Assembly (NCBI GenBank): GCA_900073065.1
Contig: FJOG01000006.1
Coordinates: forward strand, 606,778-670,777
DNA length: 64,000 bases
Reading direction: 5' to 3'
From: Phialocephala subalpina
Lineage: Eukaryota > Ascomycota > Leotiomycetes > Helotiales > Mollisiaceae
Part shown: positions 1-12,160 of the stretch, one piece after another
How the letters are laid out: each line of letters opens with the position of its first letter
Numbering within the stretch: position 1 is the first letter of the stretch
The notes under the pieces: generated by a model
Seen by the model: only the letters and a program-made list of their open reading frames with translations
The model's database searches: none
What the model was told of the DNA's origin: nothing
Program-made: the position numbers and the translations under genes

Positions 1-800
1 ATTATTTTTTCGATAAATATTTTGGTATTCAAATTTAAACTTTTTTTAAATTTATATTTTTTTATAATAAATAATTTAATATTTATAATATTTAAAAAAT
101 TTTATTTTCAAAAATATTTAAATTTATAAATTATTTAAAAATTTTTAAATAAATATTAAATAATTCAAATAATATAAACGAAATCAAATTTCAAAAATTA
201 TATAAATCAAAATTATAATTTTATTATTATATTTATTTTTATAACGTAAATAAAAAATAAGAATTATATTAATTAATTAAATTAAAAATTTTTAATATTC
301 TAAATAAATAAAATATTATTTATTTAATTTTATATATCCTTTAATAAATCGTATCACGTAATATTTTAATTATATATTAATATATATATTATAATTTCGA
401 TTAATTATTTTAATTATTATTAAATTTTTTATTTAATTTTTTTATTAATAATAATTTATTTTACTTATATAAATTTAATAATTATAAAAAAAAAATTTCT
501 AATATTTTTTAATTTATTTGGTAATTATATTATTTATTTTCTTTTATTTAAGAATTTCGAAAATAATTTTTATATTAATAATATTTAATTCGAATTAAAT
601 TAAATTAATTATTATTATATTAATTTATAATTCGTTTTTTAATTAATAATTATATTTATCGATTTTAATTTATTTATAATTAAATTAAAATTAAATTAAA
701 TCTCGATATTATTAATAATTATTTTTATATTCTAAATTTATTTTTAGAAATATTTATTTAAATCGCATATTTAATATTTTTTTCTTTTGATTATAAAAGT
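1..800. repeat. AT-rich block, probably RIP-altered repeat
   Basis: Almost pure A/T with long A and T runs and no usable reading frame. Many of the few remaining cytosines sit in CpG, as expected when other contexts were converted to T. This resembles AT-rich, RIP-mutated transposon relics in filamentous ascomycetes. No open frame survives, so the original element cannot be named. Composition changes near 790-1130, where TA- and CG-containing words persist. Confidence 0.7.
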
Positions 801-2045
801 TAAAGAAGTTCGGACGTTAATTTCGATCTATCGAAATCGTTTGCTATTTGCTATTATTTACTACTAATCTCGTTCTTAGAGCCGCCTTTGCTTATAGGGC
901 CTAAATGGTTTCGTTGAACGTGGGAGGGTTATAGGGTTAATATTTCACTGCTCGAGGTACTTAGGTTTATACTGAAATCGGTCGAGTCTCGAGTAGTTGC
1001 TGATGGTTTGCTGGCCTTAGACGGACGTCGGGAACAATGTGTAATCCTCTACTAGACGTAGACCGTCTTCCGGAAGTGCTACTAGTTGGTAGGTTAAAGA
1101 CGAGTTAGTGGTAAAAGCATGCATTCTTCTATGGTAGACTGCAACTGCCTTTAAGGCAGGGCAGGGCTAAACTAGTGAACACGTGATATGTCTGCCTTGT
1201 CTGACTGCCTAAGGCAGTCCATCCCTAACAGATACCCAATAGAAGGAGGATTGAGGAAGTTAGGAGTGACTTCTGGTGGAGGGGGCAGAGCACCGACGAG
1301 GTCTACCGTCGAGTTCATGGCGAAAATATCCAAGTTCGGCTTCGGTTCGGGAAACGATGATGAGCCTGGTCATGGTCAGGATGCGCGCATACCCTTCTAG
1401 ACTCGAAGCATACCGTAGTTAAAAGAATTCCAAGCCTCATATGATGTATCTCAAGACGAGCCCAAGTGGAGCATGCCATGCTCTTTTAACTGGCAGTTCT
1501 CGAATTCAAAAGTGTTCATTCTCACCGAATATCCCCAGAATTACTTTGTCTCAGCTTCGGCAATGGGTGGCGCAGAGTCTCATGCATCCTGGGGGCGGGA
1601 GCAGTAACCGAGCTCCGGCTACTTCCCCGCGCTAGTCAGATGTCAAGTGGTGTAAGCCATACGAAGCCACATTACGCCTCATTATTTGGAGAGCCTGTGG
1701 TCTATGGAGAGAATGCCTCCAGCGGATTCTATATCTGGAGGGAGATCACAGCAACATGATCATCAAGGCCAAAAGAAGAAAAAGAGATGTATCCAAGCCC
1801 TGTGGACACCTGTATTTTCTTATCCCGGAACCGCAATTGACGAGCCGGTGTAGCGAGCGACTGACCTTTTCCAGTTCCCGGCCCACATGAATCCACTCGT
1901 TCGGGACAGCCGAGGCGGCATCTTCAAGCCATGGGAACGGAACAGTCTCCGCTCAACGTCGGCGGGCCCGTACCGTGCTCGGTAATCGGCAAGTGGCTTT
2001 TCTGGATTTAACATCTGGGCTATTCCAGGGACCAGAGAATTGTAT
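801..2045. other. No recognisable gene
   Basis: Transition from the AT-rich block to normal composition. Near 1144-1225 short palindromic words (CTGCCTTTAAGGCAG, then GACTGCCTAAGGCAGTC) recur, which could be ends of a decayed element. Only short frames without recognisable protein motifs are present. Confidence 0.4.
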
Positions 2046-2800
2046 CTAGAGATTCTCGAGAAACACTCCCAGTTTCAATGTGATCTGGTCCCCACAGAGG
2101 GAAGACTCTTCGAAGTATAGTGCGATGTGTTGAAGTCCAGCTGCCTTGAAGTGCTTGAGAGCATTAAAAACATCGCGTTGAAGCATGCCAAGTCTGGCAT
2201 TTCCACCTCGGATAGTATGTCGTTGGGAGAAGTACAAGATGTCTTGCTCGTAGTCTATGTAATTATCAAGTAGTTGGCGAATCCGGGTGTTTGACTCGGT
2301 AGTGTTGCTATCAATGGTCGCACCCATCGTCTCGTACTACTCCAAGGTAAAGCTGCGAGACTCAGAACAGACATGAAGGTGATAGGTAGGGGACAGTCAG
2401 TGTATAGGCCATGAGTTGGGTTCCATAGGATTTCCACAACACGGAGTCCAGGCATCGCCTCGTTCCAGATTTTCAGTCTCAATTCGATGGGTAACTCGGG
2501 GAATAGGGTAAATACCTCGAGAGGAGCTTCGACTTTGCTTGTGACTTTAGGCGTGGCTTGAGTATCTGGAAGTTGAGCGGCAGTATCGCTGTTGGATAAT
2601 GAAACAGTTGACACGCTGTCAGCTGCAGCTGCAAGCTCATCCTGGGATTTGAGTGTCTCCTGACTCTCCTCTGCTGAGCCATTGTTGTCTGCCATGATCT
2701 CCGCGTGGGTTGCAATGGATGCGCTTCCCGCTGTGACCTCTACGTTCTCATGAGTCTGGGACTTTGCTGTCTGCTCTGCCTGGGTCGTGCTTTCCGCCAT
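2046..2800 (-). pseudogene. 2EXR-domain gene copy, frameshifted and with a stop
   Basis: Starts at ATG 2800 with a Ser/Thr/Ala-rich N-terminus, followed by the first family motif (VFTLFPELPIELRLKIWNEA, then GLRVVEILW). Around 2378-2382 the frame changes by a net one base. The second motif, HVCSESRSF, continues in another frame, and a TAG stop lies at 2337-2339 where relatives have a sense codon. That frame runs to a stop at 2046 through IDYEQDILYFS, typical of the middle of the family. The usual C-terminal IIRGE motif is absent. Family function is unknown; the LP.ELR..IW pattern only resembles an F-box. Two lesions plus a missing tail make this a probable pseudogene. Confidence 0.75.
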
Positions 2801-3770
2801 GACGTCGGATTGGGTATTCGAGAGACGTTGGTGGGAGGCAGATTGTGGGAAGAGTATGACTAGAGGATGATGCTAGAGTGGATTTGGTATTCGGTAAGAG
2901 GATATGCGCAGATCCAACGTCGCCTCACAATCGATCGGTGCTTTCCTTTGGTTGACCTGAGATCCAATCTCTCGTTGAAGTCGAGCTCGAGTAGAGAATC
3001 GAGAGCGCGACACCGAAGGAAGCTGCAACCAACCTGCGAATTCAGGGTTGAAATGTCGTTGAGGTTGAAGAAAGAAAATGAAGAAAGCGTGGTGGTCGAA
3101 GCCGTACTGTATGCACCTCTCGGAAGAAGCTAAGTCCTAAAGCGGATGAGCTAGCTTGTTTGATCTCCTTTAGCCAAAAAATCAACAACGCAGACTCACG
3201 GTAGAATATGAAGGTGAAAAAGATACATGATACATCACAATCGACAATACTTTCTAGCCAAAAAGATATTGCAAGTGCTCTTCTGGCTAAAATGAGAGGA
3301 AAGAGATAGGTCACCTGATGCCGATACGATGATAGCGTATCCTATCACCTAAGTATGCGTGGTTACGCTGGTAACAGGGATTGATATTGTTTCTAAACGG
3401 CTCAAGAGGAAAGCCGCAATAGATAAATATTTCTTGGTAGGTTTTCACGGCAATACGATTTGAAGCGGTTGGAATGGGTTGGCTCGGTTAATTTGAAGGG
3501 AGTTGGTGAGGGAGAAGACTTCACATCTTGGCATGATCAAGGCAGTTGCTCAAAGATTGCTTGCTACTCTAGTGATAATGACCGATTGTTTGTGCTTATT
3601 GTCCTGATGCCCATGTACTTCTAGCAATTCAGAAGCCATAAGACCATTTTCCCATTCATTTTGCTGTTTGCATATGCCATCCTAGCGCCTTACCCCAGGT
3701 ATGTACGGTTGTCCTGAATTGTGAAAGTAAATGATTCTCCACGCTCTCCTCGCCTGAGCTTCTTGGTTTC
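2801..3770. other. Intergenic, no gene seen
   Basis: About 970 bases between two minus-strand 2EXR copies. Short frames only, no family motifs on either strand. Confidence 0.4.
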
Positions 3771-4661
3771 CTATTTTTCCATGGTTGTTGTTCCTTTCTT
3801 GTCCTCGCCACCTCTGATGATATCAATCCCAATGAAGTTCAATTTCCTCACTGCAGTCTCATCCGCGCCTTTCTCGATCATTTTATCCATGAACTTGGGC
3901 ATGAAACTCTCCAATCGATCATTGAATGATACTTTCAAATTCTCAGTCTCGAATCCTTTGCAGCGGGGCGCCCATCTGCATAACTTAATATCTGCAGCTG
4001 GATCCTTCTCCGTGAAGCCAGTAATTGGTCGAGAAGGAATTGATTCAAGAGGATTAGGCAGATAGCCAACAGAGTTCGCCTTGAAAGTATCGCTGGCAAC
4101 GAAAGCAATTGTTTTCAGGTTCTTCAGAACGGCGAGATCGTTTCCCAACACCTCCGACTCCTTAATCTCCCAGAAGTCAAATGCAACGTGTTGAAGATCC
4201 GTGTTCTGAAAGGGGGAGAGAACCGGGGCAGCGCTTTTTTGGTATTCGCAAAGACCAATGTATTCGACAAAGGACGATGTTCGAAAGGAGAAGTAGACGA
4301 TGTCTTGATCAAAATCGATGGGGATGTCAAATAGCGCGCGGGTCATGGGAAAGCGGATATTTTCTGCCGACAGTGCCTTGTATTTCTTCAATGCACAGTT
4401 TCGTGACTCTCGAGAAGCATGAAGAATAGGCGGGGTTGGGCAGTGGTTGTAGACGTGAAATTCGTATGCCAAGAGCTCGATGACACGAGGTCCAGGCATA
4501 GCTTCATCCCAAATCTTGAGTCGCAGCTCAATCGGAAGCTTGGGGAACAAGGTGAACTCTTCCAGTGGGGCTTGAACCTTGGCAGACGCGGTTTGACTTG
4601 CATCTGAAGGTGTGTCAAAAGACCGAGTTGCATCTAGTGCAAAGATTGTGTTCTCCTCCAT
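3771..4661 (-). CDS. 2EXR-domain protein, 296 aa, with a frameshifted N-terminal extension
   Basis: The 296-residue frame from ATG 4661 carries a complete 2EXR region: FTLFPKLPIELRLKIWDEA near residues 37-55, GPRVIELL, then HASRESRNC. The family's IDFDQDIVYFS block and the C-terminal IDIIRGG motif follow. The ancestral start is probably ATG 4948 (MAGKKKSAANKAGKKS, very basic). That upstream frame is separated only by an exact 11-bp tandem duplication at 4770-4791. With a single copy of the 11-mer, 92 upstream codons join the 296 in frame (388 aa). Whether the shorter protein is made is unknown. An intron hiding the shift is possible, but I see no good donor/acceptor pair. Function unknown. 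Confidence 0.7.
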   Translation of the reverse strand: MEENTIFALDATRSFDTPSDASQTASAKVQAPLEEFTLFPKLPIELRLKIWDEAMPGPRVIELLAYEFHVYNHCPTPPILHASRESRNCALKKYKALSAENIRFPMTRALFDIPIDFDQDIVYFSFRTSSFVEYIGLCEYQKSAAPVLSPFQNTDLQHVAFDFWEIKESEVLGNDLAVLKNLKTIAFVASDTFKANSVGYLPNPLESIPSRPITGFTEKDPAADIKLCRWAPRCKGFETENLKVSFNDRLESFMPKFMDKMIEKGADETAVRKLNFIGIDIIRGGEDKKGTTTMEK

Positions 4662-4769
4662 GGCCGAAGTCGGAACACTTGACGCGTTTGTAGCTTCAAT
4701 GTTCCTGGAAGCGTCAGACTCTGGATATTTTGTGGCCGGATTGGTGGCGTGAGATGTATCCGACAGCTT

Positions 4770-4791
4770 GTCCGATAATTGTCCGATAATT
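4770..4791. repeat. 11-bp exact tandem duplication in a 2EXR gene
   Basis: GTCCGATAATT occurs twice back to back (4770-4780 and 4781-4791) inside the N-terminal coding part of the 2EXR copy on the minus strand. Eleven is not a multiple of three, so the second copy shifts the frame between the basic N-terminus (ATG 4948) and the 2EXR domain. Confidence 0.9.
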
Positions 4792-4948
4792 GAGCTGTAG
4801 CATGATTCGTAGTCCTCTCCAGCTTAGCGGACGCCAGAGAGATTGATGCAGGTTCTGACCCGATGGTCTTGGAAGCTCTAGATTTCGCCATCTTCTTGGC
4901 CGACTTCTTCCCTGCCTTATTTGCCGCTGATTTCTTTTTTCCTGCCAT

Positions 4949-5718
4949 GGCGACCGATCGGACTTTCGGATTCAGTCGATGGGAATTGTGTATTGAGGTG
5001 GAGTTTAGATCGAAGAGACGACCGAAGCCGAGGGCGAGGTAAAGTTGAATGACCTTTTGAGGTGCCCAGGGTAAGGCTGAGCGAGTAGCAGTTGATGTCG
5101 AAAGTGATCTTGAGAAAGAGATAAGCAGACAAGATATGATTTCGAGGTCGGCCAAATCGAGATCGCTGTGATAAGAGGAGGGGAGCGCGTCGAGAAGGCC
5201 TCTGGGCGAAGTGTTGTGGTCAAAGTTCAAATTCGATCAAAGAATCCGTGACATGCGGGCTGAGGTTATTGAAGAGTGCGCAAATCCACTCGCAGAGAAT
5301 ATCGAAGAGCAGGGAATGGCTGCGTCGAGAATCAATTCTGAAAAGTGTTGTGTGTTCGAGAGGAAGAATTGGTGGCGAAGTTGAAAACTTGAGGTTAGGC
5401 CAGGTTGTTACAGTAGGTCAGGCCTTCGCGAAGGAGACAAATTCATGAGGTTGACGTCAAGGTGAATTAGAACTGTTTAAGGATGGAAGTCAGAGAGAAA
5501 ACATCCCTTCCGAAAAGAAGGCATCCAAGCTAGGAAAGCTCAAGTACTCCGCATCACGCCCCCCTTCCTCTATACACCAAATCAAAACACGTCACAAAGT
5601 AGCACAACGAGACAAGCAGCAAATAGGTATATCATTCATCACTACATCCATCTCATCAACATCCAACCATCCTTCCCCTCTCACCCCAACACCAACCCCA
5701 CCCCATCCAAGAAACCAC
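4949..5718. other. Intergenic, likely 5' region of the 2EXR copy and 3' region of the transporter gene
   Basis: No supported gene. A C-rich stretch (about 5560-5715) lies just past the transporter stop codon at 5719 and may be its 3' UTR. Confidence 0.4.
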
Positions 5719-8410
5719 TCAAACCCAAGTCTTAGGTCCAAAAGTCCCATTCACCACCACCTTCTGCACAGCGGCATTCCAATCCCCATTATTCATAAAC
5801 CCCCCATTAAACCCTCCCCACCAAGCCGGACTACTCACCTCCGGCAACTGCAACGCAAAAAAGATCAACAAAATACAAATAATCGTTCCCGAATCCAAAG
5901 CTGCGGAGGTAATATAATTATACTCAGTCCACCAGCCCGGATGTCTCCCCTTAATAATCTTATTAAAGATCAAACCAACTGTACCCCACGTAGCGTACGT
6001 CATCGGCGTAGCAGGAGGAATATATGCTGTGCCGCCGAAAATAATAGCAGTGTTGACGTATCGCATTGGAGATTTAGGGAATTTTCGAGCAAGGACCCAA
6101 CAGATGACGGGGAGACCGAGACCGAGGAGGAAGAACCACATCATGGGGTGGTAGATACCGCCTGTTCCGAAGATTCGAGCGGGACCGATGACTCCCCAGA
6201 TGATGGAGGCGGTGAAGAACACGTGTGCGTTGGGACAGGTATAGTTATTTGGTTGGTCTGGGGTGCAGACTTCTGAGATTGAGCCGAGAGCCCAGTTTAG
6301 GACGGCGATTTGAACAATGCAGGACCAGAGTGTAGCGACGAATTGGGCCCAGAAAGTAACTCGTTGAGGAACTTTCATGTAATGCGCCAGCTTGATGTCT
6401 TGGGTGAAATACAATCCTTGGTAACAGGTAATGTAACCATACATCTTGAACATCATCATGGCCAATGGACGACCGGGTTGCATGTAACCAATGATGAACT
6501 CGGTAATGACGTTGAGACCGAGTTGTACGTTGGTGGTAGCTTGCACGATGCCGATTGGGAGGTAGAAGAAGCAGGAGATCAAAAGGGCGACGATGAATGC
6601 CCACCAGGTGAGATGGGTGTCCCATACGAGGCAGGTGACGAGGCCGAGGGCAAACATTACTACGGCTGAGATGGCGTACCTGGATTTTATCAGCGAGGAC
6701 ACAAATGAGAGGGGGAAGTGATACATACCACCACCAAGGAGCCTCCTTGTACTTAGCCATCATCTTCAAATGCACATCCGCACCATCCATTCGGGAAGCC
6801 CTGAACTTAGCCCAGATCTCCGGTCCATGATAGAGTCCGACATGTATCACAACAGCAATGATGGCAGCAAAGCTCAATCCATAAGCCAAAGCGAAAGTAG
6901 TCGACAAGAATAGCGGTGAGTACGCAGCATACTTAACCGGATCAAGTTCATACTCCGGCGTCAAAATCTTGCTAACATTGTAGGACTTTGCATGGTTATC
7001 GAAGGAGCCACCAGTAGACATGGGAAGGTATTCAGAGTAGAAAGCGCCGGTGAAATGGATTCCGATGGAAGTAATGATAGTGAAGATGAGGACGCCTATC
7101 ATAGTATTGGCAATGGCATGGAAAGGGTAGACGAGGGGTGAGAGGATGAAGGCGGTGATGACCGACCAATCGAAACTGATTGGGATGAGGGAAAGTCCTG
7201 TAACACCGCCGAAGAGCTGGTTAACGGCCACATTGTTGGGAGCGGCCCAGGTGACGAATGCGAAGGTTGCAAGGAAGGGGCGATCCAGAGGGGGAACCTG
7301 GTAGGAGTCAGTATACCAGTCTCGTACATTTGAGAAGGTTTGCATGTCCCAAGAAAAATGAGACATTTTGGCAGCTGAGAGTTTAGAAGCTCTAAAAATA
7401 AAGAAGAAGAGAACGAAAAGTCTAGACTCACCATTCCCAAACAAAGATACCCAGCATAAGATACAAGAACCACTTATATCTCCCCATCTTCCACCCAGAA
7501 AGCTTCAACGCATCCGGAGTCGCACGTGTATGAATAGTCTCAAACATGGTCGTAGTGATCAAGTTCGAAGGCCAAATCATAGCAGCTGGCTCAACAAGCC
7601 ACTTTCTCGTCAAACCAGCGAGACCAAGACCAAGCATTTGGCACGTGATGGTGAGGAGAAGCTGATATCCCCATCCGAAGTTCTGGCCGTAGTAGACTTG
7701 CTGTGCGAGCAATACGTCGGTGGAATAGGCGAAAGTTCCTCCGAAAGAAGCGTTGGCCATGATAACGATAAGAGTGTGTTCCTTCATGTTGAACTTGCCG
7801 GGGTTGAGGGACCAAGTGTACCCGAAAGTCTTGAACTTGCGAGACGGCATAGCTATTCTCGTCAGTCCCACCATCCAGCAAACAAGCAGAGAATCACATA
7901 CCATATTGCCACGCAATCCCAAACGGATAACTCAACAACAAAGTAACCACCGGCGTAAGAGAAATACTCGGATTCCTCAACGAAAACAACATATTAATCG
8001 CACTCCCAATCGTCGTCCACAACATCCCAATAACCCACGCCCTGACCGTATTCGCCGGCGCCTCCTCATCATAATTCCTAACCGCAGCTCTGACTTCCGG
8101 ATACGGGGAATTCTCTTCGAGGAGGGTGGTTTCGATGGCGACTTTCTTTTCCAGGTCGTCGACTTTTAGGGCTTCGTTTACAGCGGCGAGCTGGTCGGCG
8201 GGAAGATTGGGATCCCAGGCGTGTTCGTGCTTGAAGGCTTCGAGTTCTTTTTGGACGCCGGTTGAGGTTGCGGCGGGTCTGTTAATTTTAAGTTGGTGAG
8301 CAATTGAGAGTTCAGAGAGAGGGGAGAGCTTACCCATCGCTGCCAGAGTCAACCTCATGGCCCTGGGTGTGGGAGGCCCCAGGTCTCTTGAACAATCCGC
8401 CCAAACCCAT
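5719..8410 (-). CDS. OPT-family oligopeptide transporter, five exons, apparent 1-nt frameshift
   Basis: Polytopic plasma-membrane transporter of the OPT family (proton-coupled small-peptide uptake in characterised fungal members). Exons: 8410-8334, 8278-7902, 7852-7432, probably 7297-6729, and 6679-5719. Family signatures are SPYPEVRAAV near the N-terminus, NPGKFNMKEH, WAAPNNVAVNQLFGG, TTNVQLGLNVITEFIIGYM and NKIIKGRHPGWW. The model gives about 801 aa, normal for the family, only if one base is added in the C-run at 7277-7280. Without it, FPLWIAP from the acceptor at 7298 does not stay in frame with FLATFAFVTW. The alternative, an intron ending at TTTTTAG, creates a TGA stop at the junction. 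Either a recent lesion or an assembly error. Third intron 134 nt; the others 49-55 nt. Confidence 0.85.
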
Positions 8411-11007
8411 GGTGATTGCTGGTCTGGTGAAGCAGAGAGTTCAGGTGAAAGGTGAAGAGGGGAAACCTACGCAGCACAAGGCGAGGTTATGATAGATAAA
8501 GGGTACACTGCAGCTCTCCCCTGCCCTTTATGGGAAACACAAGGATCCAGCATTGCAGCCTTTGCAGCACCTACCTCGCTACCAATTAATGCATGTTCTA
8601 TCCCAGGCTATTCCCCGCCCAATAGCAACTTCAGCCCGGTTCATAACGACCTTCCATTTGGGGACAGCAAGAATAGACGCTGAGATAAGTTTGATAACCA
8701 CGAAAATGTGCCCGATAGAGAAAATGAGCGTCCCAGCACCACGATTCTCCCATCATGTGCGGTTCATACCACCATCGTGTAAGATTAAGGACCTTCCGGA
8801 TGCAGATCTGGTTGCGTTCCACTAGGATCGAGGTCTCTGGGAGAAGGGGAATGGGAGAGCTAGAATCTGCCAAGAAGATTCCCGTGTGGCGCCGATCCCC
8901 AAATGAGGAAGTCTTGAGTGGACGTCGTGAGCCTTCGTCCAACGGTCGGCCGAGGAAATGAACATGGGACGCTCGGGGTACGATTAAGGTTTGGAATTAA
9001 CCTGCCCCAACTCCCTATCTTAGTGGCCCGTAAAAGAGCCCAATTAGAGTGATGCGATAATGGATGCTCACGTGGCGAATATAAAGATAGATATAAATAT
9101 AATTTAAAGCAATGAGAAGGAAGTCGATACCCGGGAATCATCCATCTGGTCGCATGATTAGTGGGCTGCATTGGAGTTGGACAGAGATCAATCAGCCTAG
9201 TGGGAAACTGATAAGAGATGCGATAGGATCCGACCTCTGATCTTCTGCTCAGCCCTTCTTTCTTGAGCACCGAGGCACAGCATCCGTCCAGGCGACCAGC
9301 GTCTGCATTTGGGAGGGCCAAAGTGTCCATTGAGATGTGGGAAGGAATGCGCGCCTCGTACGGCAATTAACCAACGATCGCGAGGAAAGCAATCGGCCGA
9401 CCCTGGTCCTTATTATCCGGGGTTGTGCCCAAGCATACGCCAAGACAGCCAAGGCTTGTTAAGCTCGTGCAAGCTTCGGGCGCCAGATAAAGAGTGAGCT
9501 TAAAAGCGGGGAAGTGCATCGGGATCTCGAGATAGGGGAGGGGTCGACGACGAGGTCCAGATTTGAGAGGGCGACGTTGGACGTTCCAAGCATCCTGGAA
9601 TACGAACCATTGGACTGAACTCGCAGTCCGATTGGTCTGATAGCCAATACGGCTCACCCATCCGCCACAAGATGGAAAAGCTCCATGCATGGAAGGTGCA
9701 GTGAAGCTTTGCCAAGATCCAATGCTGCACACGATCCAAACGATTGGATATATCCAGGAAAGTGGCAGGAAGAGTGGTCGCACTTGAATGACCATGACCT
9801 GCTGTCTTGGGAAATGATCATTTCAATACTTGCTGAAGTTCTCCGATTGTCGGTCCCGATGAGAGAGTTTGAACCACTTTGATCATCCAATTGTCCGCCC
9901 AAGGAAAGGACTCCGAACGCCGCCATCACGGAATTCGAATGTGGGGACATTCAACGCTTCCACTCTCACTGCCGGCCAACGTTTTTTCGGCTTGGCGGAG
10001 GCTTCACAGTGCCTCAATCGAAGGGCGTCCGCCACCAACGTTTGGCCGAGGAAGTTCCAAGACGGCTGAGAGAGCTTGTGTGCAGCCACCAAAGCTTCTT
10101 CGACAACCTTTTTCAATTATCATGTATTCGAGTTCGAGCTGCATCCTTTCATCTGCTTATCGCTTCATACGAATTCTCGTCTGACGGGAGCTTATCCAAT
10201 GCTTTCTCCAAAACGGCACGTTCGCGCGAGGTCTCGTGAGCGGCACGGGCAAGGACCCGACCTTCCACATATGGGAAGTGAGATTTGTGAGGCGTCCCGA
10301 CTCAGGATATCGGTTGTAAGCGCGCGTTCGAGTTGAATATCGGCTGTTCTTTATCAAGAAACTTTCCACGAATCCAAGTGATGTTTGTGGGGGGCATCGA
10401 GTCGATGATTCTGTCTGCTGCGGGCGGGGCAAGAAGGCGTCGAGACATTGTATACTGGTGACATATGTCTGAGGCGCTGAGACACAGATCTTCGCTTCTT
10501 CACGCCTTTGATTGTGGCGAGAGGAGGCGCTAAGATATTGGAAGAAGATCTTCACAGACAAAAGCCAACACCTCTCAAACGCCATCTCATAACCATACCA
10601 AAAAATACCCAAAATCTCAACCTCCCATCGTCCTTCCATCTCGTTCAAATCAAGTCTTGGATATTTCGTTCCATATTACAAGATGTCGAAATGCCTGAAT
10701 TGTCGATCTGTAGTTATCGCCGATCGTTCGCAGCAAGCGGCATTGCCAGCGCCATGTTTGAGGCGAATGTGAAGTATCGGGATCTCCAGCACGGCTCAGA
10801 AAGGGCCGAATCCAAGTTATCCGTCCCAAGTCGGCAGAGTCAGGCTACGGAGATGATCCCGTGAAACTATGTGTACTAGCTCGGTTGTGCTCTCCTTCTG
10901 CTCTCCTTGAGATATCATACTCGTTGTCGAGGATTCTTTCGGCCAAGTATAGTCCATCGAACACCTCGAATTCCCATCGTAGCGATATGGAGCCTCATCT
11001 TCACGTC
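8411..11007. other. 2.6 kb without a recognisable gene
   Basis: Normal GC content, several overlapping short frames on both strands, none with a recognisable domain, signal peptide or continuing exon structure. It includes the transporter promoter (8411 upward). I see no transposase motif or clear terminal repeat. Confidence 0.4.
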
Positions 11008-11858
11008 TCATGCCTCAAGACTCGCAGCATCGCCCGTTCCGCTATACCCTTCAACCGCCTCACTTCCGACGCCATCATCGGCCGTTCGTTGTTCTCTCCG
11101 CCACTTCTCAAAGTCAAGCGCCTGAATAGCCGGCTTGCCATCTTCAAATTGCAACCGACACTCCTCACCACATTTCTCGTCTTTCCCGTGCCACTCCGCA
11201 CTCCCGCTTTTGCAACGTCTCACCCACCCCGTTCCCTCCCTCTCCATCAGCTGCATGAAATCCTCTCGAAGAGCTAGCTCCGCAAACAGTTCTCCCATTC
11301 CACTATACTTCCCCGGAGTGGTCGCTAGTACAAAGACCTTCTCAGCCCCAATTTTCTCTCCTATCTCATCCTGAATATGCCATCTCAGGTTTCCCAGAAA
11401 CTACCATGCTCGAACAACTCAAACGCACTACCCGTACCCGGAAAAAAAGACTTAAAAGTCAAAATCCTCTTTGCTGGCTTCACAATACTGGAGAATACAA
11501 AGTCCCACATCACGATATCTGTAGGCAGTGGGAATAGACTACCATTTGCGATCATCGGGATATCTTTATTGTAGTTGATGTAGAAGCCAAGGTCCGCGAT
11601 GTCTTCTTCTTCTGGATCTCGGGGAGGTGATTTCGTGCCATCGGAGTGGTTCTCTGAAGTGGTGACCCACTGATATCCGTCCTTGAGTACTTGAGAGCGC
11701 GGGTCTCGACCTGTGGGAAGGAGCGTAGGGATCCTTTTAGTACGATTCCAGAAGAATCTTGCTTCGATGCGGAGGACTCGCGGACCCATGGAATGAATGG
11801 CGGATTCCTAGATGAGGAACTGCAGCTCCAATGGTAGGTCTGAGAAGTGGGTGAACAT
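11008..11858 (-). pseudogene. 2EXR gene copy with Trp-to-stop mutation and frameshift
   Basis: From ATG 11858 the frame reads MFTHFSDLPLELQFLI, a TAG at 11808-11810, then ESAIHSMGPRVLRIEA. The stop sits exactly where the family has the Trp of IW, so TGG became TAG. On the opposite strand this is CCA to CTA, a CpA to TpA change as made by RIP. The downstream part contains DLGFYINYNKDIPMIA, matching the family's mid-block. A second lesion near 11395-11400 shifts the frame into KIGAEKVFVLATTPGKYSG and on to the stop at 11008. Total span about 283 codons, the usual family length. The family's N-terminal extension is nearly absent. Confidence 0.7.
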
Positions 11859-12160
11859 CTTGGCTGACTCAAAGGTGGTGATTGATGTCGAAATCGTCTG
11901 AAAGATTGGAACTTGATGGGGGATGAGTGGATGAAATTTCTTTTTAGATGTAAAGATGAGGTTTGTTGGGGTTTGTGTATTGCGGGTAGTACCCGTTGAT
12001 AGGCCCCAATTGTGAGAATTTATGAGCGACATTAATCCAAGTGGGGACTCGGCCGTCGAGATTTAGCGTTCCTCCTCACTACCATGCTGACCTCAAGCAA
12101 TCAATGCCTCTGCCTCGAATATTCCCTTTTCAAGCTCGTCGTCGAGGATTCTTCCAGTCC
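11859..12160. other. Short intergenic gap
   Basis: About 300 bases between the 2EXR pseudogene start and the NLR stop codon; nothing recognised. Confidence 0.4.

Noticed and set aside
5941..6276. Plus-strand frame inside the transporter gene
   Set aside because: Antisense shadow of a hydrophobic coding exon; no family resemblance.
8860..9950. Chain of overlapping minus-strand frames upstream of the transporter
   Set aside because: No recognisable protein motifs, no plausible splice chain, no inverted or direct terminal repeats.
10440..10560. Another copy of the palindromic element (GCGCTGAGACAC)
   Set aside because: Only the six-base GCGCTG word matches; the ATTGAAAG arm and GCCTGGACTTTC loop are missing.
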